Positions 24,390 through 35,012 of a DNA stretch of 64,000 bases are shown here, in pieces; position 1 is the stretch's first letter, and each line of letters opens with the position of its first letter. Location of the stretch: positions 1 through 64,000 of the forward strand of contig NZ_BMWD01000025.1 of the NCBI RefSeq assembly GCF_014651055.1, given 5' to 3'. Both the position numbers and the translations under genes were made by a program. Source of the DNA: Streptomyces fructofermentans (GTDB lineage: Bacteria; Actinomycetota; Actinomycetes; Streptomycetales; Streptomycetaceae). A model generated the notes under the pieces. It made no database searches, was not told the origin of the DNA, and was given only the letters and a program-made list of their open reading frames with translations.

Positions 24390-24825
24390 TCGACCGCTTC
24401 CCCAGGGTTGGTCGCCGAACAGGCACCGGACGCGGCACGGCGCCGGGCACCGAGAGGCAACGGACACGCAGCGCGGAGGGGAGGCGGGGCACGGAGCGCG
24501 GACGGTTGTGGACCACAGAGAAGGAGAGCGCCGGAACATCGGACAAGTGCACACAACCGCCGTTTCACCCCCTTCGCGTCAGGCGAGGGGGGTGAAGCGT
24601 TTTTTCACATCCGGGCGGTTCTCGTCTTGACTCTTGGTGACCGTGCGGGGATTCCGCCGGTTCCTTTGGAACGCTTAGGTCCGATTTCGCCGGGCGGTCA
24701 ATTCGGCGCGCCCGAAAGGGGGGTGACGTGTAACGGACGGTCAATTTCCGTTTCCACTCGCCCGGTTGGCGGGCGATCAGTAGCCTCTGGTCGAACACCG
24801 GATCGCCTACGCCTTGGAGAGATAG
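24390..24825. other. Intergenic region, possible small RNA and promoter
   Basis: 436 bases. The first 170 hold no gene but end in a true intrinsic terminator (24561-24605), so they could carry a small RNA or a long 3' leader of the lipoprotein mRNA. Right of it lies promoter DNA for the methyltransferase: TTGACT near 24627 and TAGCCT at 24781 are isolated hexamers without correct spacing partners. GGAGAG precedes the ATG at 24826. Confidence 0.4.
24561..24605 (+). terminator. Intrinsic terminator with T-run
   Basis: A 17-bp stem with two G-U pairs (24561-24577 with 24583-24599, loop GTCAG) followed at once by six T at 24600-24605. This is a classic rho-independent form, uncommon in Streptomyces where T-runs are rare. 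Confidence 0.85.
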
Positions 24826-25638
24826 ATGGAGCGTCCCGCCTGGGCCCCACGTGGCATCGACATCTCGGTGCCCAGCGTGAGCCGTATCTACGACTACTAT
24901 CTGGGCGGATCGCACAACTTCGAGGTCGACCGGGAAGCCGCACGCAGGGCAATGGAGTTCATGCCGGGCCTTCCCAGGATCATGCAGGCGAACCGGGCGT
25001 TCATGCGCCGGGCGGTGCGTTTCGCCGCCGAGGAGGGCGTCACCCAGTTCCTGGACATCGGGTCGGGCATCCCCACCTTCGGCAGCGTCCACGAGGTGGC
25101 CCGCGCAGTCCGCCCCGAGGCACGTGTCGTGTACGTCGACCACGACCCGGTCGCCGTCGCCCACACCGAGGCCGTGCTCTCCGGCGAGGAGGGCGTCGAC
25201 GTCGTCGCCGCCGACCTGCGCAAGCCCCGGGAGATCCTGGGCAGTTCCGTGGTCCGGGACCTGATGGACCTGAATCGGCCAGTCGCCCTGCTGCTCGTTG
25301 CCATACTTCACTTCGTGGAGGACGAGGACGATCCGTACGCGGCGGTGGCAGAGTTGAGGGACGCGCTCGCGCCCGGCAGTCTGCTCGTCGTCACGCACGC
25401 CTCGTACGAGGGAATCCCGCTCCCCCCGGAGCGGGCCGAGGGTGCCGTCGATGTCTACAAGGACATCCGCAACCCGCTGATCATGCGCTCGCGCGACGAC
25501 ATCGCGCGGTTCTTCGAGGGGTACGACATGGTGGAACCCGGACTGGTGCCGATGCCGAAGTGGCGGCCCGACTCGGCCGCCGAGGACGAGGATCCTTATT
25601 CCTACTCGGGTTTCGCGGGCGTGGGGCGCACGGCGTGA
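24826..25638 (+). CDS. SAM-dependent methyltransferase (DUF574/PF04672 family)
   Basis: A 270-aa enzyme of the actinobacterial S-adenosyl methyltransferase family. The N-terminus RIYDYYLGGSHNFEVDREAA is the family hallmark; the SAM loop is FLDIGSGIPT near residue 70, with VVYVDHDPVAVAH following. The family is large in Streptomyces but substrates are unknown. The stop overlaps the GTG of the GGDEF/EAL gene by 4 bases (GTGA), so the two are translationally coupled. Whether it modifies a signalling partner of the c-di-GMP enzyme is open. Confidence 0.9.
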   Translation: MERPAWAPRGIDISVPSVSRIYDYYLGGSHNFEVDREAARRAMEFMPGLPRIMQANRAFMRRAVRFAAEEGVTQFLDIGSGIPTFGSVHEVARAVRPEARVVYVDHDPVAVAHTEAVLSGEEGVDVVAADLRKPREILGSSVVRDLMDLNRPVALLLVAILHFVEDEDDPYAAVAELRDALAPGSLLVVTHASYEGIPLPPERAEGAVDVYKDIRNPLIMRSRDDIARFFEGYDMVEPGLVPMPKWRPDSAAEDEDPYSYSGFAGVGRTA

Positions 25639-27770
25639 CCGCGGAGCCGGACGGGCCGGAGGACAGACTGCGCAGGTTCGCGACGATCTGGAGCCGGGCG
25701 GTCTTCCCGGTCACCGCGACGTCACTGACCCGCCCGGAGTTCGAGCAGCGGCTGGTGCCGCTCGCCCGGCGGCTCAGCGAGGCGCTCCGGGCCAGGACGT
25801 TCGACTCCGCCGAGGGCCAGGCCGTCGGAGCCGCCCTCATCGACGCGCACTGCACCGAACCCGAGGCGCTCAGCCGCACCCTCGACTGCGTGGACGCCTA
25901 TCTGGTGCTCTACTGCGGCGGCGACGGTTCCCAGGAAGCCCTGCGCACGCGATCCGCGCGGCTCCAGCACGCCATGGCCGCCGGGTTCGCGCGGGCCCTT
26001 CGCGAGCGGACGCTGACCGAGCAGGAAGCCATCGCCCGCGCCGCCCTCCAGGCCCAGGGAGTGGTCGCGGACGCGCTGCACGCGACCGAGGCACGCTTCC
26101 GCGCGGTCTTCGAGGGCGCGGCCATAGGCATCGGCATCGCCGACCTCGACGGCAACCTCCTCCAGGTGAACAACGCCCTGCTGCGCATGTTCGGCGGCAC
26201 CGAGCAGCTGATGCGCGGGCGCAAGGTCACGGACTGGACGCACCCGGAGGACGCTCCGCAGGTCTGGCGGCTCTACGAGGAACTGGTGCGCGGCGACCGC
26301 GAGCACTACCACGTGGAGAAGGCCTTCTACCGCCCCGACGGGACGGTGCTGTGGACCAACCTCACGGTCTCGCTGCTGCGCGACGCGGACGGCGCGCCGC
26401 AGTACCAGCTCGCCCTCATGGAGGACACCACCGAGCGGCGGCTGCTCAACCTGCGGCTGCGGTACGAGGCGACGCACGACGCGCTCACCGGACTGCCCAA
26501 CCGCACCCTCTTCTTCGAGCGCCTCGACAAGGCGCTCTCCGCGGGCGAGGACATGCGCTTCGGCCTGTGCTACCTCGACCTTGACGGCTTCAAGACCATC
26601 AACGACAGCCTCGGGCACGCCGCGGGCGACCGGCTTCTCGTCGAGGTCGCCGACCGGCTCCAGTCCTGCGCGACCGCGCCCGGCGAGATGGTCGCGCGGC
26701 TCGGCGGCGACGAGTTCGTGGCCCTGACCACCGGGCCGGACACAGAGCGCGAGGTCGACGCGCTGGCCGACCGGATCATGAACGCCCTCGTCACGCCGGT
26801 GCGCATCGACGGGCGTGAACTGACCGTCCGCGGCAGCATCGGCATCGTCGAGGGCCCGGCGGGTGAGCGCGGTCCCGCCGAGGTGCTGCGCAGCGCGGAC
26901 ATCACGATGTACCGGGCCAAGTCGGCGGGCGGCAACCGCTACGAACTCGCCGACCCCGAGGCCGACGCCCGCGCCATCACCCGGCACGGGCTCACCACCG
27001 CCCTGCCGGCGGCGCTCGACCGGGGCGAGTTCTTCATCGAGTACCAGCCGCTGGTCCGGCTCGGCGACGGCGGCGTGCACGGCGCCGAGGCCCTCGTACG
27101 GTGGCTGCACCCGCAGCACGGCGTGCTCGGGCCCGACCGGTTCATCCCGCTCGCCGAACACACCGGCCTGATCGTCCCGTTGGGGCGCTGGGTCCTGGAG
27201 CAGTCGGTGCGGCAGGCCCGCGAGTGGCAGGACCGGCACACCGGCGCGGGGCCCGTGCGCATCAACGTGAACCTCTCGCCCTGCCAGCTCACCCACCCCG
27301 GTCTGGTCTCCGACACGGTCGACATCCTGGAGCGGGCGGGACTCGAACCGTCCGCGCTGTGCCTGGAAGTCACCGAGTCCGCCCTGATCGGCGCCGACGA
27401 CGACCTGCTGAAGCCGCTGCGGCGCCTGGCCGAGATGGGCGTCGACATCGCCCTGGACGACTTCGGCACGGGCTACTCGAACCTCGCCAACCTGCGGCGC
27501 CTGCCGGTGAGCATCCTCAAGCTCGACCGGTCCTTCACCCAGGGCATGCAGCAGTTCCCCGCCGACCCCGTCGACCTCAAGATCGTCGAGGGCATCGTCT
27601 CCCTGGCGCACAGCCTCGACCTGTCGGTGACGGTCGAGGGCGTCGAGACGGGCGCCCAGGCCGAGCAGCTGCGGATACTGGGCTGCGACACCGCCCAGGG
27701 CTGGTACTACGCCCGCCCGGGCCCGCCCGACCGGCTGCACGAGCTGGCGCTGGTGGACGCGACGGGCTGA
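25635..27770 (+). CDS. rmdA: PAS-GGDEF-EAL c-di-GMP enzyme, RmdA-like
   Basis: A 711-aa protein with no obvious transmembrane helix. An unassigned N-terminal region (1-150) is followed by a PAS domain (about 153-275, RFRAVFEGAAIGIGIADLDG), GGDEF (about 280-440, active-site GGDEF intact near 356) and EAL (about 450-705, EALVRW near 483, plus DDFGTGYSN and KLDRSF). Intact motifs predict diguanylate cyclase and phosphodiesterase activity; S. coelicolor RmdA is a phosphodiesterase that influences morphological development. Assignment as rmdA rests on the domain order and the flanking SCO0930-like lipoprotein and methyltransferase. The GTG at 25635 overlaps the methyltransferase stop. Confidence 0.9.
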   Translation: MTAEPDGPEDRLRRFATIWSRAVFPVTATSLTRPEFEQRLVPLARRLSEALRARTFDSAEGQAVGAALIDAHCTEPEALSRTLDCVDAYLVLYCGGDGSQEALRTRSARLQHAMAAGFARALRERTLTEQEAIARAALQAQGVVADALHATEARFRAVFEGAAIGIGIADLDGNLLQVNNALLRMFGGTEQLMRGRKVTDWTHPEDAPQVWRLYEELVRGDREHYHVEKAFYRPDGTVLWTNLTVSLLRDADGAPQYQLALMEDTTERRLLNLRLRYEATHDALTGLPNRTLFFERLDKALSAGEDMRFGLCYLDLDGFKTINDSLGHAAGDRLLVEVADRLQSCATAPGEMVARLGGDEFVALTTGPDTEREVDALADRIMNALVTPVRIDGRELTVRGSIGIVEGPAGERGPAEVLRSADITMYRAKSAGGNRYELADPEADARAITRHGLTTALPAALDRGEFFIEYQPLVRLGDGGVHGAEALVRWLHPQHGVLGPDRFIPLAEHTGLIVPLGRWVLEQSVRQAREWQDRHTGAGPVRINVNLSPCQLTHPGLVSDTVDILERAGLEPSALCLEVTESALIGADDDLLKPLRRLAEMGVDIALDDFGTGYSNLANLRRLPVSILKLDRSFTQGMQQFPADPVDLKIVEGIVSLAHSLDLSVTVEGVETGAQAEQLRILGCDTAQGWYYARPGPPDRLHELALVDATG

Positions 27771-27777
27771 AGCCTCG

Positions 27778-27817
27778 GACGCGGCGTGGTCTCCTGGAAC
27801 GGAGGCCGCGCCGCGTC
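27778..27817 (+). terminator. Hairpin terminator after rmdA
   Basis: A stem of 17 bp with two G-U pairs, GACGCGGCG at 27778-27786 with 27809-27817 and an inner arm around CTCC/GGAG, loop TGGAAC. It begins eight bases past the rmdA stop. Confidence 0.7.
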
Positions 27818-27868
27818 GCCGTTTCGGGCGCCGACAGGACGCGCGTCCCGGGAACGGAGCTGAGGGCT

Positions 27869-28648
27869 ATGAGCACGGAACTCCAGGGCAGGACGGCGGT
27901 CGTCACCGGGGCCAGCAAGGGCATCGGGCTCGCCGTCGCCGGGGCGCTGGCCGGCGCGGGCGCCAAGGTGGTCGCGGGGTCGCGCGGCAGATCGCCCGGC
28001 CTGGACGCGCTGGCCGAGGAGGGGGACGTCACCTGGGTGGGCGTCGACCTCGCCGAGCCCGACGCGGCCGCGCGGCTCGTCGACGCGGCGGGCGGGCGGA
28101 TCGACGTCCTGGTCAACAACGTGGGCACGGCCCCGGCGCGGACCGGCGGCTTCCTGTCGGTGACGGACGACGAGTGGGCCCGCACGGTCGACCTGAACCT
28201 GCTGACCGCCGTACGGGTCACCCGTGCGGCCCTGCCGGTGATGCTCGCCGCGGGACGGGGCTCCGTCGTGACGATCGCCTCGGTCAACGCGACCCTGCCC
28301 GACCCGCTGGTGATCGACTACAGCGCGGGCAAGGCCGCCCTGGTCGCGTTCTCCAAGGCGCTGTCCAAGGAGGTCGGCCCCAAGGGCATCCGGCTCAACA
28401 CGGTCAGTCCGGGCCCGGTGGAGACCGAACTGTGGCTGGGGGGCGGCGGAGTGGCCGAGACGGTGTCGTCCGCCGCGGGGCTCACCCCCGAGGAGGTGGT
28501 CGCCCAGGCGTCCGGCGCCACCGTGACGGGCCGCTTCTCCAAGCCCGCCGAGGTCGCGGACCTGGTGCTCTTCCTCGCCGGCGACCGGGCGGGCAACATC
28601 ACCGGAAGCGACTTCCTGATCGACGGCGGATTCATCCCCACGTGGTGA
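27869..28648 (+). CDS. SDR family oxidoreductase
   Basis: A 259-aa classical short-chain dehydrogenase with TGASKGIG near residue 15, NNVGTAPAR, catalytic SVN...YSAGK about residue 155-160, and NTVSPGPVETELW after it. NADPH preference is suggested by the basic residue after the first strand (VAGSRGRS). The substrate is not evident. An upstream GAGGG near 27862 supports the ATG at 27869. It stands alone, between the rmdA terminator and a long repeat tract. Confidence 0.88.
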   Translation: MSTELQGRTAVVTGASKGIGLAVAGALAGAGAKVVAGSRGRSPGLDALAEEGDVTWVGVDLAEPDAAARLVDAAGGRIDVLVNNVGTAPARTGGFLSVTDDEWARTVDLNLLTAVRVTRAALPVMLAAGRGSVVTIASVNATLPDPLVIDYSAGKAALVAFSKALSKEVGPKGIRLNTVSPGPVETELWLGGGGVAETVSSAAGLTPEEVVAQASGATVTGRFSKPAEVADLVLFLAGDRAGNITGSDFLIDGGFIPTW

Positions 28649-29279
28649 CGGCCCCGGTCCGGCCCCGGCGGGGTCGCCTTTCCGGTCCCGGTCCCGGTGA
28701 CCCCGCCCGTCAGGCCGTTGCGGGCCCCGCCCGGTCCCGGTGGGTCCCACCCGCCCGGTCGCGGTGACGCCGGCCGTCGTCCGGCCCCGGTGCGGACGGC
28801 TTTCCGGCCGGATGACGTAGACCGGCCGCCCGGCCGTCGCAGGCCCCGTCCGGTCCCGGTGACGGCACTCGTCCGGCTCCGGTGCCGCCGACCTTCCCGT
28901 CCCGCCGGGCAGGCGGACCGGGCCCGGTGACGTCGGCCGTCCCGTCCTGCTGACGGCGACGGTCAGGCCATGGTGGGACCAGCCGCCCCGGCCCTCGTGG
29001 CGGCGGATCTCCGGCCCCGGCGGAGCCACCCGTCCGATCCTGGTGACGTCGGTCGTCCGGCCCTTGGCGGGACCAGTCGCGAGCCGCCGTGACGCCGGCG
29101 GTCCGGATGGGGTGGGGCGCCTGCCCAGCCCCGGTGGCGAGGGTCGTCCGGCCCAGATGGGGGCACCCGTCCGGTCCCGGTGACGTCGGCCGCAGGGTCC
29201 CCGTGGTGCCGGGTGGGCCATGCCGGCCGGCCGGGCTGAGCCGGGCGGCGGCCTCGCCGTGGGCCCGCGGGGAGGGCGG
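28649..29279. other. Long non-coding tract, mostly degenerate repeats
   Basis: 631 bases between the SDR and LysR genes without a supportable gene. Minus-strand open frames through it read as the repeated peptide HRDRTG and similar, and have no family resemblance, so they follow from the DNA repeats. Confidence 0.6.
28680..29200. repeat. Degenerate repeat array around GTCCGGTCCCGGTGAC
   Basis: At least eight diverged copies of a unit near GTCCGGTCCCGGTGACG(T/C)CGGCCG start at about 28690, 28733, 28759, 28850, 28919, 29033, 29084 and 29170, often followed by CCGTCCGGCC. Spacing is irregular (about 26-115 bases) and identity between copies ranges from clear to marginal. There is no CRISPR-like spacer regularity. 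It may be a decayed minisatellite or a structured DNA site. Confidence 0.6.
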
Positions 29280-30164
29280 TCAGCGTTCCAGGAGCATTCG
29301 CTGGAGCTCCCGCGCGGCCCGGGGCGGCGCCACGTCGCTGCGGTGCGCCAGCGCGATCGTCCGGTGCAGCCCGGGCCTGGCCAGCGGCGTCACCCTCAGG
29401 CCACGCCCCGACCGGGTGGCGACCATCCTCGGTACGACGGCCACGCCGAGCCCGGCCCGGACGAAGCCGAGGACGGCGTCCATCTCGCCGCCCTCGACGG
29501 CGAAGTCCGGCTCGAAGCCCTCGGCGCGGCAGGCGGCGACGGTGAGCTCCCGCAGGTCGTAGCCGTGCCGGAACATCACAAGGCGCTCACCCTCCAGATC
29601 GGCGACGGCCACGGTCCGCCGGCCCCGCCCGGGCGGCGGCGCCTCGGGCGACGACACCACGACCAGGTCCTCCCGCAGCACCTCCACCGTGGTCAGCGCG
29701 GGCGACGGCGTCGGCAGCGGCAGCACGACGAGGGCGAGGTCGAGCGCTCCCCGCGCGAGTTCCCGTACGAGGTCGTGCGAGCCGCCCTCCTCGATCAGCA
29801 GCCTGATGCCCGGGTACCGGTCGTGGAAGGCGCGCAGCACGTCCGGCAGGAGGCCCGTGCAGAGGCTCGGCGTCGCGCCCAGCCGCACCCGGCCGCTGCG
29901 CAACTGGGCGAGCTCCTGGACCTCGTGCCGGGCGGTGTCCGCGTCGGCGAGGATGCGGCGGGCCAGCGGCAGCAGGGCCTCGCCCGCGTCGGTGAGCGTG
30001 ATGTTGCCGCGCGCCCGCAGGAAGAGGTCGGCCCCCAACTCGCGTTCCAGCGCCTTGATCTGCTGGGACAGGGACGGCTGCGCGACATGGACCAGGTCGG
30101 CGGCCCGGGTGAAGTGCCGCGTCTCGGCGACCGCCACGAAGTACTGGAGCTGCTGGAACTGCAT
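29280..30164 (-). CDS. LysR family transcriptional regulator
   Basis: A 294-aa LTTR. The winged helix is at residues 1-60 (QFQQLQYFVAVAETRHFTRAADLVHVAQPSLSQQIKALERELG), followed by a linker helix and a type-2 periplasmic-binding-like effector domain (about 90-294, VRLGATPSLCTGLLPDVLRAF). The ATG at 30164 gives the normal LTTR start. It is divergent from sdhCAB, with a near-perfect T-N11-A box between the genes, and is probably the regulator of that operon. The effector is unknown; a C4 dicarboxylate would be a reasonable guess. Confidence 0.92.
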   Translation of the reverse strand: MQFQQLQYFVAVAETRHFTRAADLVHVAQPSLSQQIKALERELGADLFLRARGNITLTDAGEALLPLARRILADADTARHEVQELAQLRSGRVRLGATPSLCTGLLPDVLRAFHDRYPGIRLLIEEGGSHDLVRELARGALDLALVVLPLPTPSPALTTVEVLREDLVVVSSPEAPPPGRGRRTVAVADLEGERLVMFRHGYDLRELTVAACRAEGFEPDFAVEGGEMDAVLGFVRAGLGVAVVPRMVATRSGRGLRVTPLARPGLHRTIALAHRSDVAPPRAARELQRMLLER

Positions 30165-30182
30165 GACACGAGCGTACGCCCT

Positions 30183-30201
30183 CCATAGGCATCCGCTATG
30201 G
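30183..30201. promoter_or_regulatory. LysR-type operator between LysR and sdhC
   Basis: CCATAG at 30183-30188 and CTATGG at 30196-30201 form a perfect inverted repeat with a 7-base spacer. T30186 and A30198 have the T-N11-A spacing of LysR recognition sites. It lies about 20 bases before the LysR ATG and 60 before sdhC. Confidence 0.7.
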
Positions 30202-30220
30202 AAACGAACCGCATCATGTC

Positions 30221-30251
30221 TTGGACTGATGGACCCGGCCGGGCCTAGCGT
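30221..30251 (+). promoter_or_regulatory. Candidate sdhC promoter, leaderless
   Basis: TTGGAC at 30221-30226 and TAGCGT at 30246-30251 are 19 bases apart. The -10 box is eight bases before the sdhC ATG and there is no ribosome site, so transcription probably starts at or near the ATG. The 19-base spacer is longer than the usual 17-18. Confidence 0.45.
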
Positions 30252-30259
30252 GCTGACCC

Positions 30260-30967
30260 ATGGCTCTGGCAACGCGGACGGACCGAAAACCGTCCATGGG
30301 ACGCACCATCTGGGACTCGTCCCTCGGCAAGAAGACCGTGATGGCCGTGAGCGGGCTGATCATGCTCGGCTACCTGGTCGTCCACATGCTCGGCAACCTG
30401 AAGATCTTCTTCGGGTCCGGCGACTTCAACCACTACGCGCACTGGCTGCGCACCATCGGCGAGCCCTTCCTGCACTACGAGTGGGCCCTGTGGATCATCC
30501 GCGTGGTCCTGGTGGCAGCCGTCGTCGCGCACGCCGTCTCCGCGTACCAGCTCAGCCGCCGGGACATCAGGGCGCGCCCCACGAAGTACGTGCACAAGAA
30601 GCCGCGGGCCGGCTACGCCACACGCACCATGCGCTGGGGCGGGATCATCCTCGGCCTGTTCATCGTCTGGCACATCCTCGACCTGACGACGGGCACCGTG
30701 CACCCGGACGGCTTCCAGCCGGGCCACCCGTACCAGAACGTGATCGACACCTTCTCCACCTGGTACGGCAACGCGGTCTACATCACCGCGGTGCTCGCGC
30801 TCGGCCTGCATGTGCGGCACGGCTTCTGGAGCGCGGCGCAGACCCTCGGCGCGGGCAGCCGTACCCGCGACCGCGCCCTGAAGGCGACCGCCGACGTGCT
30901 GGCGCTGCTGCTGACCGCGGGCTTCGTCGCCGTACCCGTGGGTGTGATGACCGGAGTGGTGAACTGA
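30260..30967 (+). CDS. sdhC: Succinate dehydrogenase cytochrome b subunit
   Basis: A 235-aa membrane subunit with five hydrophobic segments, of the B. subtilis-like type that carries haem b. Candidate haem-ligand His residues lie in LVVHMLGN, VVAHAVSAYQ, IVWHILDL and LHVRHGFW. It anchors the flavoprotein and iron-sulfur subunits and reduces menaquinone. The stop is followed after one base by sdhA, in a compact sdhC-sdhA-sdhB operon. The transcript is probably leaderless and controlled by the divergent LysR regulator. High confidence in family; the diheme state is inferred. Confidence 0.92.
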   Translation: MALATRTDRKPSMGRTIWDSSLGKKTVMAVSGLIMLGYLVVHMLGNLKIFFGSGDFNHYAHWLRTIGEPFLHYEWALWIIRVVLVAAVVAHAVSAYQLSRRDIRARPTKYVHKKPRAGYATRTMRWGGIILGLFIVWHILDLTTGTVHPDGFQPGHPYQNVIDTFSTWYGNAVYITAVLALGLHVRHGFWSAAQTLGAGSRTRDRALKATADVLALLLTAGFVAVPVGVMTGVVN

Positions 30968-30968
30968 C

Positions 30969-32917
<1,949 letters not shown>

Positions 32918-32921
<4 letters not shown>

Positions 32922-33667
32922 AGCTCACCCTGCGCGTCTGGCGTCAGAGGAACACCGGCGCCCCGGGCGCCATGTCCACCTACGAGGTGGACGGCATCTC
33001 GGCCGACATGTCCTTCCTGGAGATGCTCGACACGCTCAACGAGGAACTCATCCTCAAGGGCGAGGACCCCGTCGCCTTCGACCACGACTGCCGCGAGGGC
33101 ATCTGCGGCGCGTGCTCGCTCGTCATCAACGGCGACGCGCACGGGCCGGAGCGCACCACGTCGTGCCAGCTCCACATGCGGTCCTTCAGCGACGGCGACA
33201 CCATCGACGTCGAACCCTGGCGGGCCGCCGCGTTCCCCGTCGTCAAGGACCTCGTCGTGGACCGCTCGGCCTTCGACCGGATCATCCAGTCCGGCGGTTA
33301 CATCACGGCCCCGACCGGAGCGGCACCCGAGGCGCACGCCACGCCCGTGCCGAAGCCGGACGCGGACTTCGCCTTCGAGCACGCCGAGTGCATCGGCTGC
33401 GGGGCCTGCGTGGCCGCCTGCCCGAACGGCTCGGCCATGCTGTTCACCTCGGCGAAGATCAACCACCTGAACGTGCTGCCGCAGGGGGCGCCCGAACGGG
33501 AGACCCGCGTCCTCGACATGGTGGCGCAGATGGACGAGGAGGGCTTCGGCGGCTGCACCCTCACGGGGGAGTGCGCGACGGCCTGCCCGAAGGGCATCCC
33601 GCTGGTCTCCATCACCAGCATGAACAAGGAGTGGCTGCGGGCCACGCGGAAGGCCGGGAAGCGGTAG
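32918..33667 (+). CDS. sdhB: Succinate dehydrogenase iron-sulfur subunit
   Basis: A 249-aa electron-transfer subunit. The plant-type [2Fe-2S] site is CREGICGACS (about residue 51 on), the [4Fe-4S] site CIGCGACVAACPNG (about 160), and a later cluster site includes GGCTLTGECATACPKGIPL (about 208). It links the SdhA flavin to the SdhC haems. The ATG overlaps the sdhA stop. The gene ends the operon and is followed by 574 non-coding bases with no obvious terminator. Confidence 0.94.
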
Positions 33668-34241
33668 GCCGGTCGTCGACCATCAAGGACGTTCGCCGAT
33701 TCGCGCGGACGGGCGGGGCCGGGGGTGGTGCTCATTCCCGGCCCCGTCTGGTTTTCCGGCCCCGCCCCGCCCCGCCGCTCCGGTCCCGCCCCCGCAGAAG
33801 CGCCCGCCGCACGCCCGGGCCCGTGCGCGCCGGCCGCAAGGCCGGGCCCCGACCCGGGCACGCCCCACGCCCGGGACCCGCACCCGGCCCGTGGCGCCCG
33901 GCCGGACGGACCTGCTCGCGCACGGCCTGACCTCGCACCCGGTGAAGCCGGCAGGCGGTCGCGCCCGGCGCACGGGCGCAGCCGGTGTCCCGCCCGGAGC
34001 CGTGCCCCCGGGCGGGACCACGCACCATCCCGTGCCGTTCCAGGGCCCCGAGGGCAGGCGGCCCCGGCGGCGGACGGCGGACGGCGCCCGGCCGGGCCCC
34101 CCGGCGCGGCACAGCGGTCCGTGCCGTTCAGCATCCCCACATCCGCTTTCCCGGCACGCGTCACGCGCCGGTCAGCCGGGATCGGAAGAACAGGAGCGGC
34201 GGCACCGCCCGCCGCACCCGGCCCGTGACCAGGAGAGAGCC
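33668..34241. other. 574-base GC-rich intergenic stretch without a gene
   Basis: Very GC-rich sequence after sdhB, with runs of G/C and short repeats (GGACGGCGGACGGCG near 34070). Open frames exist in several frames but give Pro/Arg/Gly-rich low-complexity peptides and no family resemblance. AGGAGAGAG near 34230 is the olsB ribosome site. I see no clear promoter or hairpin. Confidence 0.5.
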
Positions 34242-35012
34242 ATGACCGGCGTTTCCACGCTCGACCGTCCCCCGCAGCCGTCCGCCCCCACCCGCTACAC
34301 CGTCACCCTGGCCCGCGACGAGGCCGACGTACGGGCCGCGCAGCGCCTGCGCCACGACGTGTTCGCCGGAGAGATGGGCGCCCTCCTGAACAGCCCGAGT
34401 CCCGGGCTCGACACCGACGCGTTCGACGCGTACTGCGACCACCTGATCGTGCGCGACACGACGACCGGGCAGGTCGTCGGCACGTACCGGCTGCTGCCCC
34501 CGGAGCGCGCCGCGGTCGCCGGACGCCTTTACTCCGAGGGAGAGTTCGACCTCTCCGCGCTCGACCCCATCCGGCCGGGCCTGGTCGAGGTCGGCCGCTC
34601 CTGCGTCCACCCGGACCACCGGGACGGGGCGGTCATCGGCCTCGTCTGGGCCGGGATAGCCCGCTACATGACGGACCGGGGCCACGAGTGGCTGGCCGGC
34701 TGCTGCTCCGTCCCGCTGGCCGACGGCGGCGCGACGGCGGCCGGAACCTGGGACCGGGTGCGCGCCAAGCACCTGTCACCGGAGGAGTTCCGGGTACGCC
34801 CCCTGCGGCCGTGGGTGCCCGAGGGCGTCACCCCCGCCGCGCGCACCGAACTGCCGGCGCTGCTGCGCGGATACCTCCGCCTCGGCGCCTGGGTCTGCGC
34901 GGAACCCGCCCACGACCCCGACTTCGGCGTCGCCGACCTCTACGTCCTGCTGTCGATGCGCCGGATCGACCCGCGCTACCTGCGGCACTTCCTGTCGCTC
35001 GTACCGGCGTGA
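34242..35012 (+). CDS. olsB: Ornithine-acyl-ACP N-acyltransferase (OlsB-like GNAT)
   Basis: A 256-aa acyltransferase of the hemolysin-like/OlsB GNAT group. Landmarks are RHDVFAGEMGAL, VGTYRLLPPERA, the VEVGRSCVHPDHRDG acyl-binding strand near residue 110, and SMRRIDPRYLRHF at the C-terminus. OlsB puts a 3-hydroxyacyl chain on ornithine to make lyso-ornithine lipid, the first step of a phosphate-free membrane lipid. The next gene, a PlsC-type acyltransferase, starts by overlapping the stop and would be OlsA. AGGAGAGAG supports the start. Streptomyces are known to make ornithine lipids. Confidence 0.88.
   Translation: MTGVSTLDRPPQPSAPTRYTVTLARDEADVRAAQRLRHDVFAGEMGALLNSPSPGLDTDAFDAYCDHLIVRDTTTGQVVGTYRLLPPERAAVAGRLYSEGEFDLSALDPIRPGLVEVGRSCVHPDHRDGAVIGLVWAGIARYMTDRGHEWLAGCCSVPLADGGATAAGTWDRVRAKHLSPEEFRVRPLRPWVPEGVTPAARTELPALLRGYLRLGAWVCAEPAHDPDFGVADLYVLLSMRRIDPRYLRHFLSLVPA

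Noticed and set aside
28680..29200. CRISPR array
   Set aside because: Repeat spacing is irregular, units are degenerate and no cas genes are present.
27707..29221. Minus-strand open frame through the repeat tract with repeated HRDRTG peptides
   Set aside because: The repeats are present in the DNA with irregular spacing, there is no ribosome site or signal, and the frame continues over the real SDR gene.
33668..34241. Possible small gene after sdhB
   Set aside because: Candidate frames are low-complexity Pro/Arg/Gly and lack ribosome sites or similarity.
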